Shown in pieces: positions 36,327 through 49,215 of a stretch of 64,000 nucleotides of DNA. The stretch covers positions 7,466,501 to 7,530,500 of the forward strand of contig NC_053045.1 of the NCBI RefSeq assembly GCF_003473485.1, read 5' to 3'. Under the pieces are notes generated by a model, which worked only from the letters and a program-made list of their open reading frames with translations, had not been told where the DNA came from and did not search any database. Origin of the DNA: Medicago truncatula (Eukaryota > Streptophyta > Magnoliopsida > Fabales > Fabaceae). The translations under genes and the position numbers were made by a program. Within the stretch, counting starts at the first letter, position 1. Each line of letters opens with the position of its first letter.

Positions 36327-39300
36327 ATGAACATGATGGTTCCTCCTTCTCATAATTCACTTCACTATTTTTGTCAGATTCTACTTTCTCTTGTACTTCT
36401 TAGTTTGCATATGTTAACTCCTCTTGAAGCTTATGGCTCAAAGGTTGAACATCTTCCTGGTTTTCAAGGGCCACTTCCTTTTGAACTTGAAACTGGGTCA
36501 GTAATCTTAATCATTCCATTTTTTATTTCATTTCCACTTTAACCGGTTTAGCTTAACTGTTTGTTTTTAGTATATCTACATTCATTTTTAGAAATTTTGG
36601 GTATATACTTCTAATTTTTAATTTATGAATTTAATTGGTGTATGGTGTATATTATCTATGTAATAAAGGTAGAATAAATAGTTAATTTCGTCCCAAAATG
36701 TGTAATGAGTAGTCATAATAGCTCATCAATGAATCAAATTTTAAAATAGTCTCTAATTGTGCATTCTATTGTTCCAAATAGTCACTGAGTTGAGTTAGTA
36801 AATAAGTACTTATTTGGATTCATACAACAATAAGTAAATATACTGAGAGACTAATATGACATTATTAACAAAACATTTCTAACGTCAGAGACAAATTGGA
36901 CCAACGTAGTGAAGTATTTTAAAATTTCTGATACATTGAGAGACTATTGTGATATTTGTTACACATTTAAGGACGAAAATAATTATTCACCTGAAAAAGG
37001 TTTTACCAATGTATACAATCATATTCCATCATCATTATGTTGATTTTTGTTTATTATAGTAATTCCTAAAATGTCTCCACATTTATCTACATGGTAATAT
37101 ATGTGTAAAATGATACTTTTTGTTAAAACAAGAACTATTAACAAAAGATTCAAGAAAACATAAATCGCAAGATCCAGATTCAATGAAATATGATCATATA
37201 TTTAACACAGTTCGTCGAATTGTGCTTACCTTTGTGACTATGAAACAACTATAGTTCTAAAAAGCACTATGATCCAGAATATAACAATACCCCCAATCAA
37301 CCCCCACAACAAACAGTTGGACGTGACACATGTTTGAGTTAAACGAAAGGGCAGGGACGGAGGGAGCTTCTCAACGCTGTAGCTCAACTCCGCCCTTGCC
37401 CCGCTTGTGTTTGTATATGTGTCATATTCAACACTTTTTTGAATGATATGGGCAGTGTAGGTTCCGTCTACTCTTCTGGTGTAAAAAAAAGTTCGTCTGA
37501 GTAGTAAATAAAGTTTCATTAAGAATTATTTCGTCAACATTGAACGCAACTGCTTCTATTGAATTCGACTTTAACTAAATTTCATTAACCCCTTGAATCC
37601 ATCCATGTTAACGGTTATTTTTTGGGGCATTTCAAACACCATCTACTGTTAATGGGGGTGCAGTGTAGCAAGTAATGTAATTATGTGTCATAAATTTGAT
37701 AGGTACGTAGGGTTAGGAGAAGCAAATGATGACATGCAAGTGTTCTATTATTTTGTAAAGTCAGAAAGTAATCCTCAGAAAGATCCTCTTATGCTTTGGA
37801 TAACTGGTGGTCCTGGTTGCTCTTCTATTTCTGGCCTTCTCTATCAAATAGGTAATTTTCAAATTACAAATTTATTAATTATTGAATCTTGTTATGACAG
37901 TTTGTTGATAGTGCATCAGTGGATTCTACACACGTATTGTTTTGTTAGTTGCAAAGCTCTGTTTAACATTCTCGGGACCCAAGGTCTCAGGTTCGATTCT
38001 CCCCGATGTTAATTTTTGTGGGCTAGTTTGTCTTCTTCAAAAAATAAACATTTTGAATATGAGCTTATAAGTGATAGACATCTCTGGCTCTATAAGTTAG
38101 TTTACAGTGGCTAAGTTAGATCCAATTCAAATTTTAAGATTGTATCAGTCTATCCAAGATTTATTGGACCATTCGCTACTGCAACAGAACCATTAGGGGC
38201 ACACTCCAGATGTCCGATACTGGGCATGGGTGGCTAAATGAGATATGGTCTGATAATGAGTTTATAAGTAAGAGACATTTTTCACTCTACAAACAGATTT
38301 TGTAGGATTTGGGTAAAGGCCCAACCCAAATTATAAGAAATACTACCTCCGGTATTCATTATTCAATGAATCTAAAAAAGAAAGTTTTTCATATAATAAG
38401 GACCGGAGGTGGTACAAAAGATTGTAATCCAAATAAGCACTTTGTATGACAGGTGTATTCTGTTACTAATGAAGCACAGACACAGACAGGACACGGACAC
38501 CGACACGCCGACACCGATAATAATTTGAGAAAATGACATAATTCAGTGTGATCATAGGTATCGGTGTTGTGTCGGTGTCGGACACCGACGCGTATCCGAC
38601 ACCGGGGAACACCTAATGCGAGGAGTGTCCGTGCTTCATAGCTATTAAGAGGTTTAGTTTCTCATTTAGTTAGGAGGCCATTTAATTGCTTCAGATCCAT
38701 CATACTCTTCTTTTTAGGCTGCATTCTGCAATGTTTTACTCGGCCTCTCACTTGAATGCAAACAATCAGTATAAATTCAAGGACCTTCCCTCTTAAGATA
38801 TTAACAGAATATAGGCTTTACTCCTTTTGTGTCATTTCTGATATTTGTGTTTTTATATTTTAGGTAAATTTTTCAATTTTATTATTATTTCAAATTCAAC
38901 TAAGATTCTATATAGACGTACTTGTACCTTAAAACTTTTTGATTATGCAGCATAGCTAATCACATCAGAGACAAATGTTATTCTGTGAGATAACAATGTA
39001 TAACATTTCAATTGTTCCGTTTTGTATTCATACAGATAGTTTGTATAAGTTGTGAAACAGATGTTCAATAGTAGATGCGGTTGCATTTGAAAACATACAT
39101 CAACTTGTTACATTGGCATATAGGTTTTGCATCATGCAGATTCATTTTGCATTGAAATGTAGACACCAGTGTTGTACTTTTGCTATTTTCTTGTGTTTGG
39201 TTTAGCTTATTTATAGAACTAATCCTGCTGAAAGTGATCTATTGAATAAAATTTATAGAGTGACAATGTCATATATTGGATGTTAATAGGTCCAGTTGCA

Positions 39301-40479
39301 TTTGAAAACAAGGAGTACGATGGGAGCGTGCCTAGTTTGGTCTCAAGGCCACAGTCATGGACAAAGGTGTTGAGAGCACCTCAATTATCCAACACTGATT
39401 TAATTTACTTAAGTTAATTCAAAGTTTTGGATAAGAAATAATATATATATATATATATATGCCATGAGGTTATAATATGTATATAATTTGTGATGAGATA
39501 GCTCTACAATTCAAAATATTCATTCTTTTTATATTTTCTTTTCATGATTTTGTTATTTGAAGGTGATTTACTGGTAGTAATGTTAATGATCTTTTGTTCA
39601 GCTATGCAGCATTATTTTTGTAGATTTGCCACTTGGAACTGGTTTCTCATATGCAAAAAATGTCACTGCTCATCGAAGTGACTGGAAATTAGTTCGCGAT
39701 GCTCATCAATTTCTTAGGAAGGTATGTTCAGTGTACTAACTAGCACACATCTGTCTGCTTTTCTCGAACTAAGACCATATTTGGCTTCCATCATGACAAA
39801 TTAAGCCTAAAACAAATATCTGTATTTGTAGTGGCTGATTGATCACCCTGAATTTCTTTCAAATGAATTCTACATTGCAGCTGATTCTTACTCAGGCATT
39901 CCTGTCCCGGCCCTTGTTCAAGAAATTTCAAACGGTTAGAAATTCTAAATGGCTCAATGATATGAATTAGTCATTGAAGTAATGGTAATTTTCTTTATAA
40001 TTATTATGCAGAGGCCTAAAAGTTTCTTAATCATTTTAATTAGTGCTCTTACTCTAATACATTGATTTGATTATTCTCCTTTGACACTACGCTAAGCGCG
40101 AAGAGTTTATTATCGTAAAGCTGACTATTAATTCAGATTATCAGCGTCTCCTTACCCTATGAACCAACGACTGAAATTTTTCCTTTTCTTTGATTAACAG
40201 GAAATGAAAAAGGTCTCCAACCATTGATAAATCTCAAGGTTCCGAACCATAATCTCTGTCAGTTGCTTCTATAACTGACAAACAAAAAATCTAAATAGGG
40301 ATTTTGAAACCCCAAATACCTTTGTTCCATAGATCTTGTTGTATGAATTATGAAGCCTAATCCAATCTCAACATTTCCAGGGATATCTGCTAGGGAACCC
40401 CTTAACAACATTCAAAGAACAAAATTATCAAATCCCATATGCTCATGGAATGGGGCTCATTTCTGATGAACTCTATGCG

Positions 40480-40555
<76 letters not shown>

Positions 40556-42458
40556 CATTTTTCCGTTTTAGTAAAGCTACATGCATTGTATTTTCCTGTT
40601 GATTACAATGATGATGTGTTTGAACTTGAATTTAAATTTTGATGTTATTATGCTTAATGGTCTACCATTATATATTTTCAGTCACTGCAGAGAAATTGTA
40701 AAGGAGAGTATATTGATGTAGATTCCGGAAATGAGTTGTGTTTAAGAGATCTCCAGTACTTTCATGAGGCAAGTAAACCATTCCAATTTTATGTATGCCT
40801 GTTATAAAGAAGATACTTATAGTTTGGATGTAGCATTTTCTCTTTCATTAACCTATTTAATTTACAACTTTTTCCTTTATATCCAAACAAATACTAAATT
40901 TTTAAATCTATACTTATGGTTCATTTGAACTACTTAATCAACAATTTTTAAATTTTGTTTACCATATTCTTAAACTATTATTTCTTATCTGCAGTGTCTC
41001 TCAGGAATTAATACATTCAACATTTTGGATAGCTATTGTGAAGATGATCCGCATCTCTGGAGAAGATCATTGATTCAGGAGTTGAAGAGTTCTCCTAGTT
41101 CTCATCTCAAAGTGCCCGAATTAAGCTGCCAAGTAATTTTTTTCAATAACTTGTCTGGACTAACACACAATTCTCGTGCATAAAATGTTTCAAATTTGAT
41201 GTTCCTCATTTTCATTATTTTTGTAGATTTATAGTTTTTACCTCACCACAAAGTGGGCTAATGAAGAGAGTGTTCGCAAGGCGCTGCATATTCGAGAGGT
41301 TTGATATGATAAACCTATAAAATCATAATGTCTTGTGATTTTCTTTGTTACATTACAAATAGATTGAATTTGATTTTAATTGATCAAAGAGGTCTCAACA
41401 ACTAATGGATATCAATATCATATTAATGTACATAGCTTTGAGTACTGCAGGGAACCATAGGGAAATGGGAACGTTGTTACATGAATGATTTTGAGTATGA
41501 TATATTTGGTAGCGTTGAGTTTCATGCAAATCTAAGCAAAAAAGGATACCGTTCTTTGATATACAGGTGAAGATTTTCTCTTTTAATGTAGCGTTTTTTC
41601 TTTTTAGGCTCGTGTTGTCACCATATGTTTGTAGTCTTTTTCTTGGATTAAGCTCATCAAAAGTGAGCATTTTGCTTTAGAAGGTGGTCGAAACTCATGT
41701 CCATTGCACCGTATTCGGAGGTATTTTTCACTCTGGGTCTTGTGTAAGCCCTCACGGCTTCACCCTTAGTTGAAAGACGCCTTTGTTAGTTGAGTGGTTT
41801 GTATAAATTACTCTTAATTTCCATTTTGAAGCAATGAGACTTTTTGATGTGTTGTTGCCAGTGGAGATCACGATGCAGTTGTTCCTTTCATCTCTACTCA
41901 AGCATGGATAAGGAATCTAAACTACTCCATTGTAGATGATTGGAGGCCATGGTTTGTAAATGGCCAAGTAGGAGGGTAAGTATCAAACTTCAATTCATGA
42001 ATATGATAATATCAACTTTTTACCCCTCGAAACTAAGTTGTTGAGGATGCATCGAACTCACATGATCTTATCAATGTACAATTTATAGGAGGAAATTGTT
42101 AGAAAAGGATAGTAATGTCTTGTTCTTATTTTCAGCTTACAATGATGGATTATTGAATCTTGATATTATGCAATAATTTTCCTTTCTTGCAGATACACAA
42201 GGACTTACTCGAATCAAATGACATTTGTAACTGTGAAGGTAAGAAATTACTAATTAAATCATTAGTGCTTTTTTGTTCTTTTAAGATTAACACTCAATTT
42301 AGTGAAATATTTAAGCATCTTTAAAGGGATTATCCAAATTCATTATATCGACTTTTGATTAATTAATTTTGCAGGGTTCAGGACATACAGCTCCTGAGTA
42401 CACTCCTGATCAATGTTTTGGCATGTTCACTAGGTGGATATCTAATTTACCTTTGTAA
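36327..42458 (+). CDS. Serine carboxypeptidase-like protein, array copy 3, 470 aa, 14 exons
   Basis: Same architecture. Exons: 36327-36496, 37703-37851, 39290-39366, 39602-39721, 39832-39934, 40201-40238, 40381-40479, 40682-40768, 40995-41132, 41227-41298, 41451-41566, 41862-41975, 42193-42238 and 42375-42458, all in frame. Signal peptide, GGPGCSS (here followed by I, not F), Asp394 ([10 protein letters not shown]) and His447 are kept. The nucleophile elbow reads YIAADSYSG: both glycines before Asp-Ser191 are Ala, the most divergent elbow in the array. The exon 1 donor is GTCAGT where the other copies have GTGAG. The exon 8 donor is GC. Exons 8 and 11 and intron 11 are almost the same as in copy 2, while intron 6 is almost the same as in copy 1. 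A long ATT microsatellite sits in intron 7. The gene is open, but activity is uncertain because of the elbow. Confidence 0.92.
36672..36995. mobile_element. MITE with 'cgtcc' inverted arms in SCPL copy 3 intron 1
   Basis: 'agttaatttcgtcccaaaat' then 'gtgtaa' at the left pairs with 'ttacacatttaaggacgaaa' at the right. It is related to 25,598-25,833. Confidence 0.65.
38343..38413. mobile_element. Short MITE, about 70 bp, SCPL copy 3 intron 2
   Basis: 'ctacctccggtattcattat' and 'ataataaggaccggaggtgg' are inverted arms of the mariner-like type with little between them. Confidence 0.7.
38455..38640. mobile_element. GC-rich short inverted-repeat element
   Basis: It begins 'taatgaagcacagacac' and ends 'gtgtccgtgcttcatag'. 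The interior is rich in 'gacaccga' and its complement 'tcggtgtc'. Base composition differs sharply from the AT-rich surroundings. A truncated relative is at 3,105-3,172. Confidence 0.65.
39436..39460. repeat. (AT)n microsatellite in SCPL copy 3 intron 3
   Basis: About 12 AT units follow 'aagaaata'. This is a simple repeat near the end of the exon 3 to exon 4 intron. Confidence 0.8.
40481..40553. repeat. (TAT)n / (ATT)n microsatellite in SCPL copy 3 intron 7
   Basis: About 24 uninterrupted trinucleotide units start immediately after the exon 7 donor. Copy 2 has a short impure version at the same place (30,933-30,965), and copy 4 has one later in the intron (47,032-47,055). It should be highly polymorphic. 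The poly-Tyr open frame across it is an artefact. Confidence 0.95.
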
Positions 42459-42675
42459 TCAGAAGCATAAGATGTACATTTGTCAATGATTTTTATTTTT
42501 TTTAAATTGTCAATATTTGAACATTGTGTACTAAAGGAGCAAATCAATTATGTATTACAAATAATCATCTGTTTTTAAATGTTTTCTACTTGCAAACAAA
42601 CAGAAAGGTAGAAAGGACTAGAATATAATGTATGAGAAATCATCGTCTATTTTTATCCTTGTTTATATCAACAAA

Positions 42676-43221
42676 CACTACAAGAAAACTGCAATTTAAC
42701 GTCAGAAATTTAGCGTCAGATCATTTCTAATACTAATAGTGTCTGTTAGCGTCCAAAAAATCTTGTTTAACGTCCACTAAATCAAACAAATGTATTTTTT
42801 TACCCAATTTAGCTTTATTGCTGTTGACACTATCATTGACGCAAATATTTTGTTAGTTTAATTATTTAATTAGTGTCAATGTATTTTGAAGCTCTATCAG
42901 TTGTTGGCCTCTCTCCCTCCATCTTCGACCACTGTTGTAACATCGGAAAATTTACATCCTTAATTTTATTACTATCATTATTATTGTTGTTGTCGTCGTC
43001 ATTATTAGTATACTATTAATTGTTTGTATTTATCTTCACTTTTAGCGTCCATATATGTAGATGCTATTTGAACATTAGTTGGATGCTATTGTTTAGCTTC
43101 AAGGCTTTTACAGTCGTCCCGTTTTTGGATGCTATTCTAACACTAAAAGGTGTTAGCATCTAATTTTTGCCTTTTAGCGTCCTATATTCGACTAAATCTA
43201 AAACCCATTTGTCTTGTAGTG
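42676..43221. mobile_element. Non-autonomous CACTA element, 546 bp
   Basis: It begins 'cactacaagaaaact' and ends 'ttgtcttgtagtg', the CACTA-type inverted ends. 'aaa' occurs on each side, a possible 3-bp target duplication. Internal subterminal motifs of the form 'ttagcgtc' recur in both orientations. It lies in the 3' flank of SCPL copy 3. The matching flank of copy 4 (near 50,760-50,810) lacks it. Confidence 0.85.
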
Positions 43222-43455
43222 AAAAACATTCTTAAAAGAATTCAAACCAAGTTTTGCATAATGCCGACTGATTGAGTCTTTTCTCTCTCATTACTTTCAT
43301 ACCTAAAAAAGACTTATAAGATCGGCTCATCAGACGATTGATTCAAGAAGGTTTGTGTTGTCTTCTCTGTTGAACTCTTACAATATTGTCTCGTCTTTTT
43401 TTATTAACTTCATCTTTTTCAGGGTACATATTTTATAGTATGTGTGAAGTATTTT

Positions 43456-43829
43456 TATAAAGGCGGCTGTTAACTTACACCCACCTAAAAACACTAAGGT
43501 GCAAGTTAGCAACCTACACTCACTTGATTATTTACACTCATTTTTATAAGTATTATTATGGTGCAAGTTAACAACCTTCACTATTTACACCCACTTTCAT
43601 GATTCCAAATATTGTTTCCTTATTACATATTTTTATACCTTAAGCATATCATTGTCTTTTTTGTTTCTTTTTTTAATGATCTTTTTTAAGCTAGTTACAA
43701 AATTGCCCTTCTACTTAAAATTAATTAGAATATAAACAAAAGGGTGTTTTAGTCAATTATAAGTAGGTTCGGCTTAATTACTTGCACCTTAGTGTTTTTA
43801 GTTGGGTGTAAGTTAGCAGCCCCTTTTAT
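43456..43829. mobile_element. Foldback MITE, about 370 bp
   Basis: The left arm 'ggctgttaacttacacccac' then 'ctaaaaacactaaggtgcaa' is matched in reverse on the right by 'ttgcaccttagtgtttttag' then 'ttgggtgtaagttagcagcc'. It is outside any gene. Confidence 0.85.
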
Positions 43830-43959
43830 AAATATGATAAGATATCTTTCTTAAAAAGTCATTTCAATATTTCTAGATGCGCATGCACGAGTATACGTAA
43901 AAAAACGTCCCCATTGTTCTTTCAAAAAAAAAAAAAAAGTCCCCATTGTTATATCGATG

Positions 43960-44125
43960 TTTGATTTGGTATCAGATACAACATTAAATGGTGCTTCTCA
44001 CATGTTACAATATTAAACAATGACACGTTCTTCATCAACAAAAACATTTTTTTTTTTTAATTTAAGCTTGCATTGAGATGATGACTCCAACTTCTCATAA
44101 TTGACTTTAGTATTTTTTAATTTAC
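43960..44125 (+). pseudogene. Relic of an SCPL leader and exon 1
   Basis: 'aaacaatgacacgttcttca', 'tcaacaaaaacatt' and 'aagcttgca' match the SCPL upstream block. 'atgatgactccaacttctca' then 'taattgactttagta' (44,079 onward) matches exon 1 (ATGATGGYTCCTCCTTCTCATAA...). Translation stops after about eight codons. This dead first exon sits about 285 bp before copy 4's own exon 1, so copy 4 has two tandem leader blocks. Confidence 0.7.
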
Positions 44126-44272
44126 GTGTGCATCATGTGTCTAGTTTTTTATTTAATAATAAAAATTACTAAAATTTAAAGATACTTTCTCCTTCTCCTT
44201 ATGATATTAGATCTTGCTTACTACAACACTAAACAACTACACACGTTCGAGTTTCAACTCAATCATTCTACA

Positions 44273-44363
44273 TTTTATATTTTATAGAACCATGTTCTTT
44301 TCAACAACTAATCATCAACAAGAGCATTTTAAGAGTCAGAAAAATTAATTGAAGCTTGCAAAG
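44273..44363 (+). promoter_or_regulatory. Core promoter and leader of SCPL copy 4
   Basis: 'ttttatattttatag' (44,273-44,287) and 'atcatcaacaagagcatttt' are conserved with copy 3. The promoter looks intact although the coding frame is not. Confidence 0.5.
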
Positions 44364-44719
44364 ATGTACATGATGGCTCCTCCTTCTCATAATTTACTTC
44401 ACTATTGTTGTCAAATTGTACTTGCTTTTGCACTTTTTATCTTGCAGATATTATCTCACATTGAAGCTTATGGCTCAAAGGTTGAACAGCTTCCTGGTTT
44501 TTCAAGGACCACTTCCTTTTGAACTTGAAACGGGGTGAGACCAATCCTAATCATTCCTTTTTCTTTTCTCAATTTTAAGATATGAAATTTAATTGGTTTA
44601 GCTTAACTTTATTTTTTAGTACGAGATGTGTTATTTGGACATCTAAATAGTTGTCCAACAACAACTAGTGTGTGTCTATAGTTGTAATACGTTGGCAATT
44701 TTTAGATATTTAAATAACA

Positions 44720-44835
44720 TTTTGTACGTGTCTCTGTAAGCATAGGGGACAGGTTCAAATCCCGAGCACCCAACTTGTTCACTTTAAAAAGTGAATTCTA
44801 GTCACTAAGTCACTTGACTAGCAAAAATAACATTT
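44720..44835 (+). repeat. SINE-like segment in SCPL copy 4 intron 1
   Basis: 'aggttcaaatcccgagcacc' resembles a B box. The tail 'gaattctagtcactaagtca' then 'cttgac' matches 11,465-11,485. Confidence 0.5.
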
Positions 44836-47800
44836 TTTACTATTCATTTTTAGAAACTTTGACATGCGAACTACATGTGTAATTTTAATTTTTAATTTAT
44901 GTTTTTTTTTTCAATAATATTATCCATATATATTAAAGATTATTTACACATGAAAATAAGTCGAACGGTAAAAAGCTTTGCCGTTAAGCCTTTTATAGAT
45001 TTAATTCTTTAAAAAAAAATTATGGATTTAATTGATGTATGTGCAAAACTGTTTTATACTAATAGTGTATGCAAATACAATTCTTTAAAGTGGTAATGTA
45101 GAGTTCGACAAAGAGATAAATGAAGTTTGTTTAAAATTTGTTCTCGATCGACATTGAACACAAATGCTTCTTAAATTTTGACATTAAGCTAAACTCATTA
45201 ACTCCTTAACTCTAACCATTTGGTTATAAATTTTGAACATTTTTTTGGGCATTCTCAAGATCTTCTAAGAAAGGATTCATACAAACAATATTTTATATTT
45301 TTTAAAATTAGAATTCTAGTGAAATAATGTGTCATAAATTTGATAGGTACGTGGGATTAGGGGAAACAGATGATGACATGCAAGTGTTTTATTATTTTGT
45401 AAAGTCAGAAAATAATCCTCAAAAAGACCCTCTAATTCTTTGGTTATCTGGTGGTCCTGGTTGTTCTTCTTTTTCTGGCCTTGCCCATCAAATAGGTAAT
45501 TTTAAAGTGATTATTTCAATATTTTTTGTGAATTTTGTTTTGAGAGTTTATTAATTTGCATACCACACACTTTTGTTTTGCAAGTCACATAATTCTCTCT
45601 CTTGCAAGTCAACCACTTTTTCTTTTGTCATTAGATTCATGACTTGAGTCTTAAAATTCTTTTGAGGCAATTCGTATAAGATATATCATAGAATTGATTA
45701 TGTTGAAATTGATCAACACAATAACATTCATAGAGTAATTTTGTCATCAATTGAATGTTGTTAGGTCCATTTGCATTTGAAATCAAGGAGTACAACGGGA
45801 GTGTGCCTAGTTTGGTCTTGAGGCCACATTCATGGACAAAGGTGTTGATAACACCTCAATTACTCAAAATTGATTTCATTCATTGAAGTTAATCCAATTT
45901 CTTTAATAAGAACTAATGTTTATAATTATCTATTGGTCAGCTATCCAGCATTATGTTTGTAGATTTGCCACTTGGATCTGGTTTCTCATATGCCAAAAAT
46001 GTCACTGCACATCGAAGCGACTGGAAATTAGTTCACCATACTCATCAATTTCTTAGGAAGGTATGTTCATTATGTTAACAAGGATTCAGACTGGCACTGA
46101 GGATATAGTTTTTTTCACAACTTCAAACTTAACCTAATTCATGATGGAGGCCGACTATGATCTTCGTTTAAGAAAAGTTGGTCATATTATTGCTATCATA
46201 TTTCTTGTCACGCTTTTCTATTTCTATTTCCGATCAACTGAAACAATCATATGTATTTGTATAGTGGCTGATTGATCACCCTGAATTTCTTCCAAATGAA
46301 TTCTACATTGGAGCTGATTCATACTCTGGCATTCCTGTCCCACCCATTCTTCAAGAAATTTCTAATGGTTAGTGTGTAAACCAAATATATTTCAAAGTTC
46401 TGAATAATTTACAACCACTAATGTGATTATATAGGCTAATGTAACCTAGCTAGTTGGCCGAATACAAATAACCAGTAATAATAGTTAAAATAAACTGTTT
46501 ACAACAATTAGAAATCCTAAAAGGCACAAATTTTACGATGGATTAGTCACATGGTCGTCCTTGGGGGTGCGCAACAAGCTCTACAAAGCTGGAACTCCAA
46601 AATACCTACTAACTTTTTTCAATTTATTTGATTAGCAGGAAATGAAAAAGGACTCCAACCATTGATAAATCTCCAGGTTTCCAAAGAAGGATTTCTGAAA
46701 TACCATATATCTTGTTATATGCATTATGAAGACTAAACAAGTCTTAACATTTTCAGGGATATCTGCTAGGGAACCCCTTTACAACACACAAAGAATATAA
46801 TTATCGAATCCAATATGCTCATGGAATGGGACTCATCTCTGATGAACTCTATTCGGTAATATTATTACCAATTTAATATGTATATATTATCGGTGTAAAT
46901 GCATGGAATCATATATCACATTGTAGATATTTGTGAAGATATTTTAGGAAACTAATATAACAAAGTGGCATATTTGATTAGATACATGTATAGGAAAGTT
47001 TTAGGTTGTCAATACATAGAAATTAATCTCTATTATTATTATTATTATTATTATTATGCTTCTTAATGGTCTACTGTTATCTATTGACAACAGTCACTGC
47101 AGAGAAATTGTAAAGGAGAGTATATTCATGTAGATTCCAAAAATGAGTTGTGTTCAAAAGATCTCCGGTCCTTTGATGAGGCAAGTAAACCTATTATAAA
47201 GAGGATACTATGTTTTAGTTTAGTATTTTCTCTTTACATTTTATTCTTCATTTAATCTATTTAATCTACAATTTGTTCTTTTTTATACAATCAAATAGCT
47301 TGAGTAAAAAAAAAAAAATCAAATAATTGGAATTTTCTAAAGACCGCGTAAAACTTTGCATCTTTCATCGTGTTTTATACCAATTATAAATTATAAATTA
47401 CAACATTTACCCCTTGCCCCTTAGAGTTAAGAAGGGAACATTTTCAATATTGTCCAGTTAATCATACACATAGCCAGAGAAGATGGAAGAAAAATGATAG
47501 ACGGTGAAAAGCTGAAATGCTTGTTTGCATTCTAGTTATGATAATGATAATCCCTTCAGTTATTGTAAAAGATGAACTTGATTCTCCATGTATGAGAGAA
47601 CTATCACAGAAAAGCTACTATGAACCAATCTCAACTAAATTGAAAGAGAAAAATTTATTCACACAATCTGATTACAATGAGTTGTTTATCACCTATATAT
47701 AGAGTAGCTCAACTCTCTTAACCTAACTATGGTTAACTAACAAACTAACTGTTAAGACAGTTACAGTAGCTATGTGATAACCATTTACTTGTTATGCAAG

Positions 47801-49009
47801 TAATTGTTTATTCCTCAAGTTGTTTACACTTTAATAGTTACCTCTTTTTTTCAGCTTCAATGATTTTGTTTGACATATTGTTAAACTTTTATTTCTTAAC
47901 TTCAGTTACTCTCAGGAATTAATATGGACAACATATTGGATAGCTTATGTGAAGATGATATGCGTCGGCGGAGGAGACCTTTGACACGGGAGCTGATCCC
48001 ATCCCTTAGTTCTCATCTCACAGTTCCTGAGATAAGCTGCTATGTAATTTTTTCATAGCTTATCTAGATTCGGACACAATGTTTATCCATAATGTTTCAA
48101 ATTTGATGTTATTCATTTTCATTATTGTTGTAGATTTATGGCTTTTACCTCTCTGCTACATGGTCTAACAATGAGAGTGTTCGCCAGGCGCTGCATATTC
48201 GAGAGGTTTGATGTGATAAATCTATAAACTCATATAATTTCTAGTGATTTTTAATGTTACACTACAAATAGTTTTGAATTTGAGTTTAATGGATCAAAGA
48301 GATCTCAACAACTAAAGGATATCCAAATCATATAGGGAACCGTAGGAAAATGGTATCGTTGTTACAATACTGATTTTGAGAAGGAGATCTTTAGCAGCGT
48401 TGAGTTTCATGCAAATCTAAGCAAAAAAGGATACCGCTCTTTGATATACAGGTGAAGTTTTTCTCTTTGTAATTTAGTGTTTTTGTTTAAAATTAGTGTT
48501 CCTTACCATTAGAGATAAAGTTGGTTAATAGTTAGTTTGGTTGTTAGTTGTCTTTTTTATCTTCTTTACTTCCATATGGATTTATATCTATAATTTCTTT
48601 TGGCAGTGGGGTTCTTGATGCAATTGTTCCTTTCATGTCTACTCAAGCATGGATAAGGGATCTAAATTACTCCACTGTAGATGATTGGAGGCCATGGTTT
48701 GTAAATGGTCAAGTGGGAGGGTAAGCATCAAACTTCAATATAAATTTGATAGTATCAACTTTTTATAATCCCTTGAAACCAAATTGCTGAGGATGCATCA
48801 GACTCATATGGTCTTAACATATACAATTTATGTCTTATTTTCTGCTCACCATGATGGATTTATGAATCTTAATCAATAATTTTCCTTTCATGTAGATACA
48901 CAAGGACTTGCTCAAATCGAATGACATTTGCAACTGTGAAGGTAAGAAATTACTAATTAAATAACAAGTGATCTTTTGTTATTAAAAGAAAAATACTCGG
49001 TTTAATTCG

Positions 49010-49215
49010 TTGCTTGGATAAACAAATTAAGAGTTTCTCATATAAGTGCTTAATTATAAGCTATTTTTATAAGAAAAGATAAAATAGAGTCAAATTATTT
49101 TCATAAGTTAACATGAAGATGATGTAAGCTATTTCCATATTGTTTTTCAAAGAGTTTCCAAGTATTTATATCAGCATATAAACTCAAAATATAAGCCAAT
49201 CCAAACAAGCACTAA
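49010..49215. repeat. MITE-like insertion in intron 13 shared by SCPL copies 4 and 5
   Basis: From 'cgttgcttggataaacaaat' to 'ccaatccaaacaagcac', the sequence is also at the same intron position in copy 5 (55,756-55,970). It is absent from copies 1-3. It belongs to the same loose family as the repeats at 5,310-5,580 and 14,100-14,385. It marks copies 4 and 5 as close relatives. Confidence 0.7.

Noticed and set aside
40439-40642. Open frame with a long poly-tyrosine tract
   Set aside because: It is the read-through of exon 7 of SCPL copy 3 into the TAT/ATT microsatellite of intron 7.
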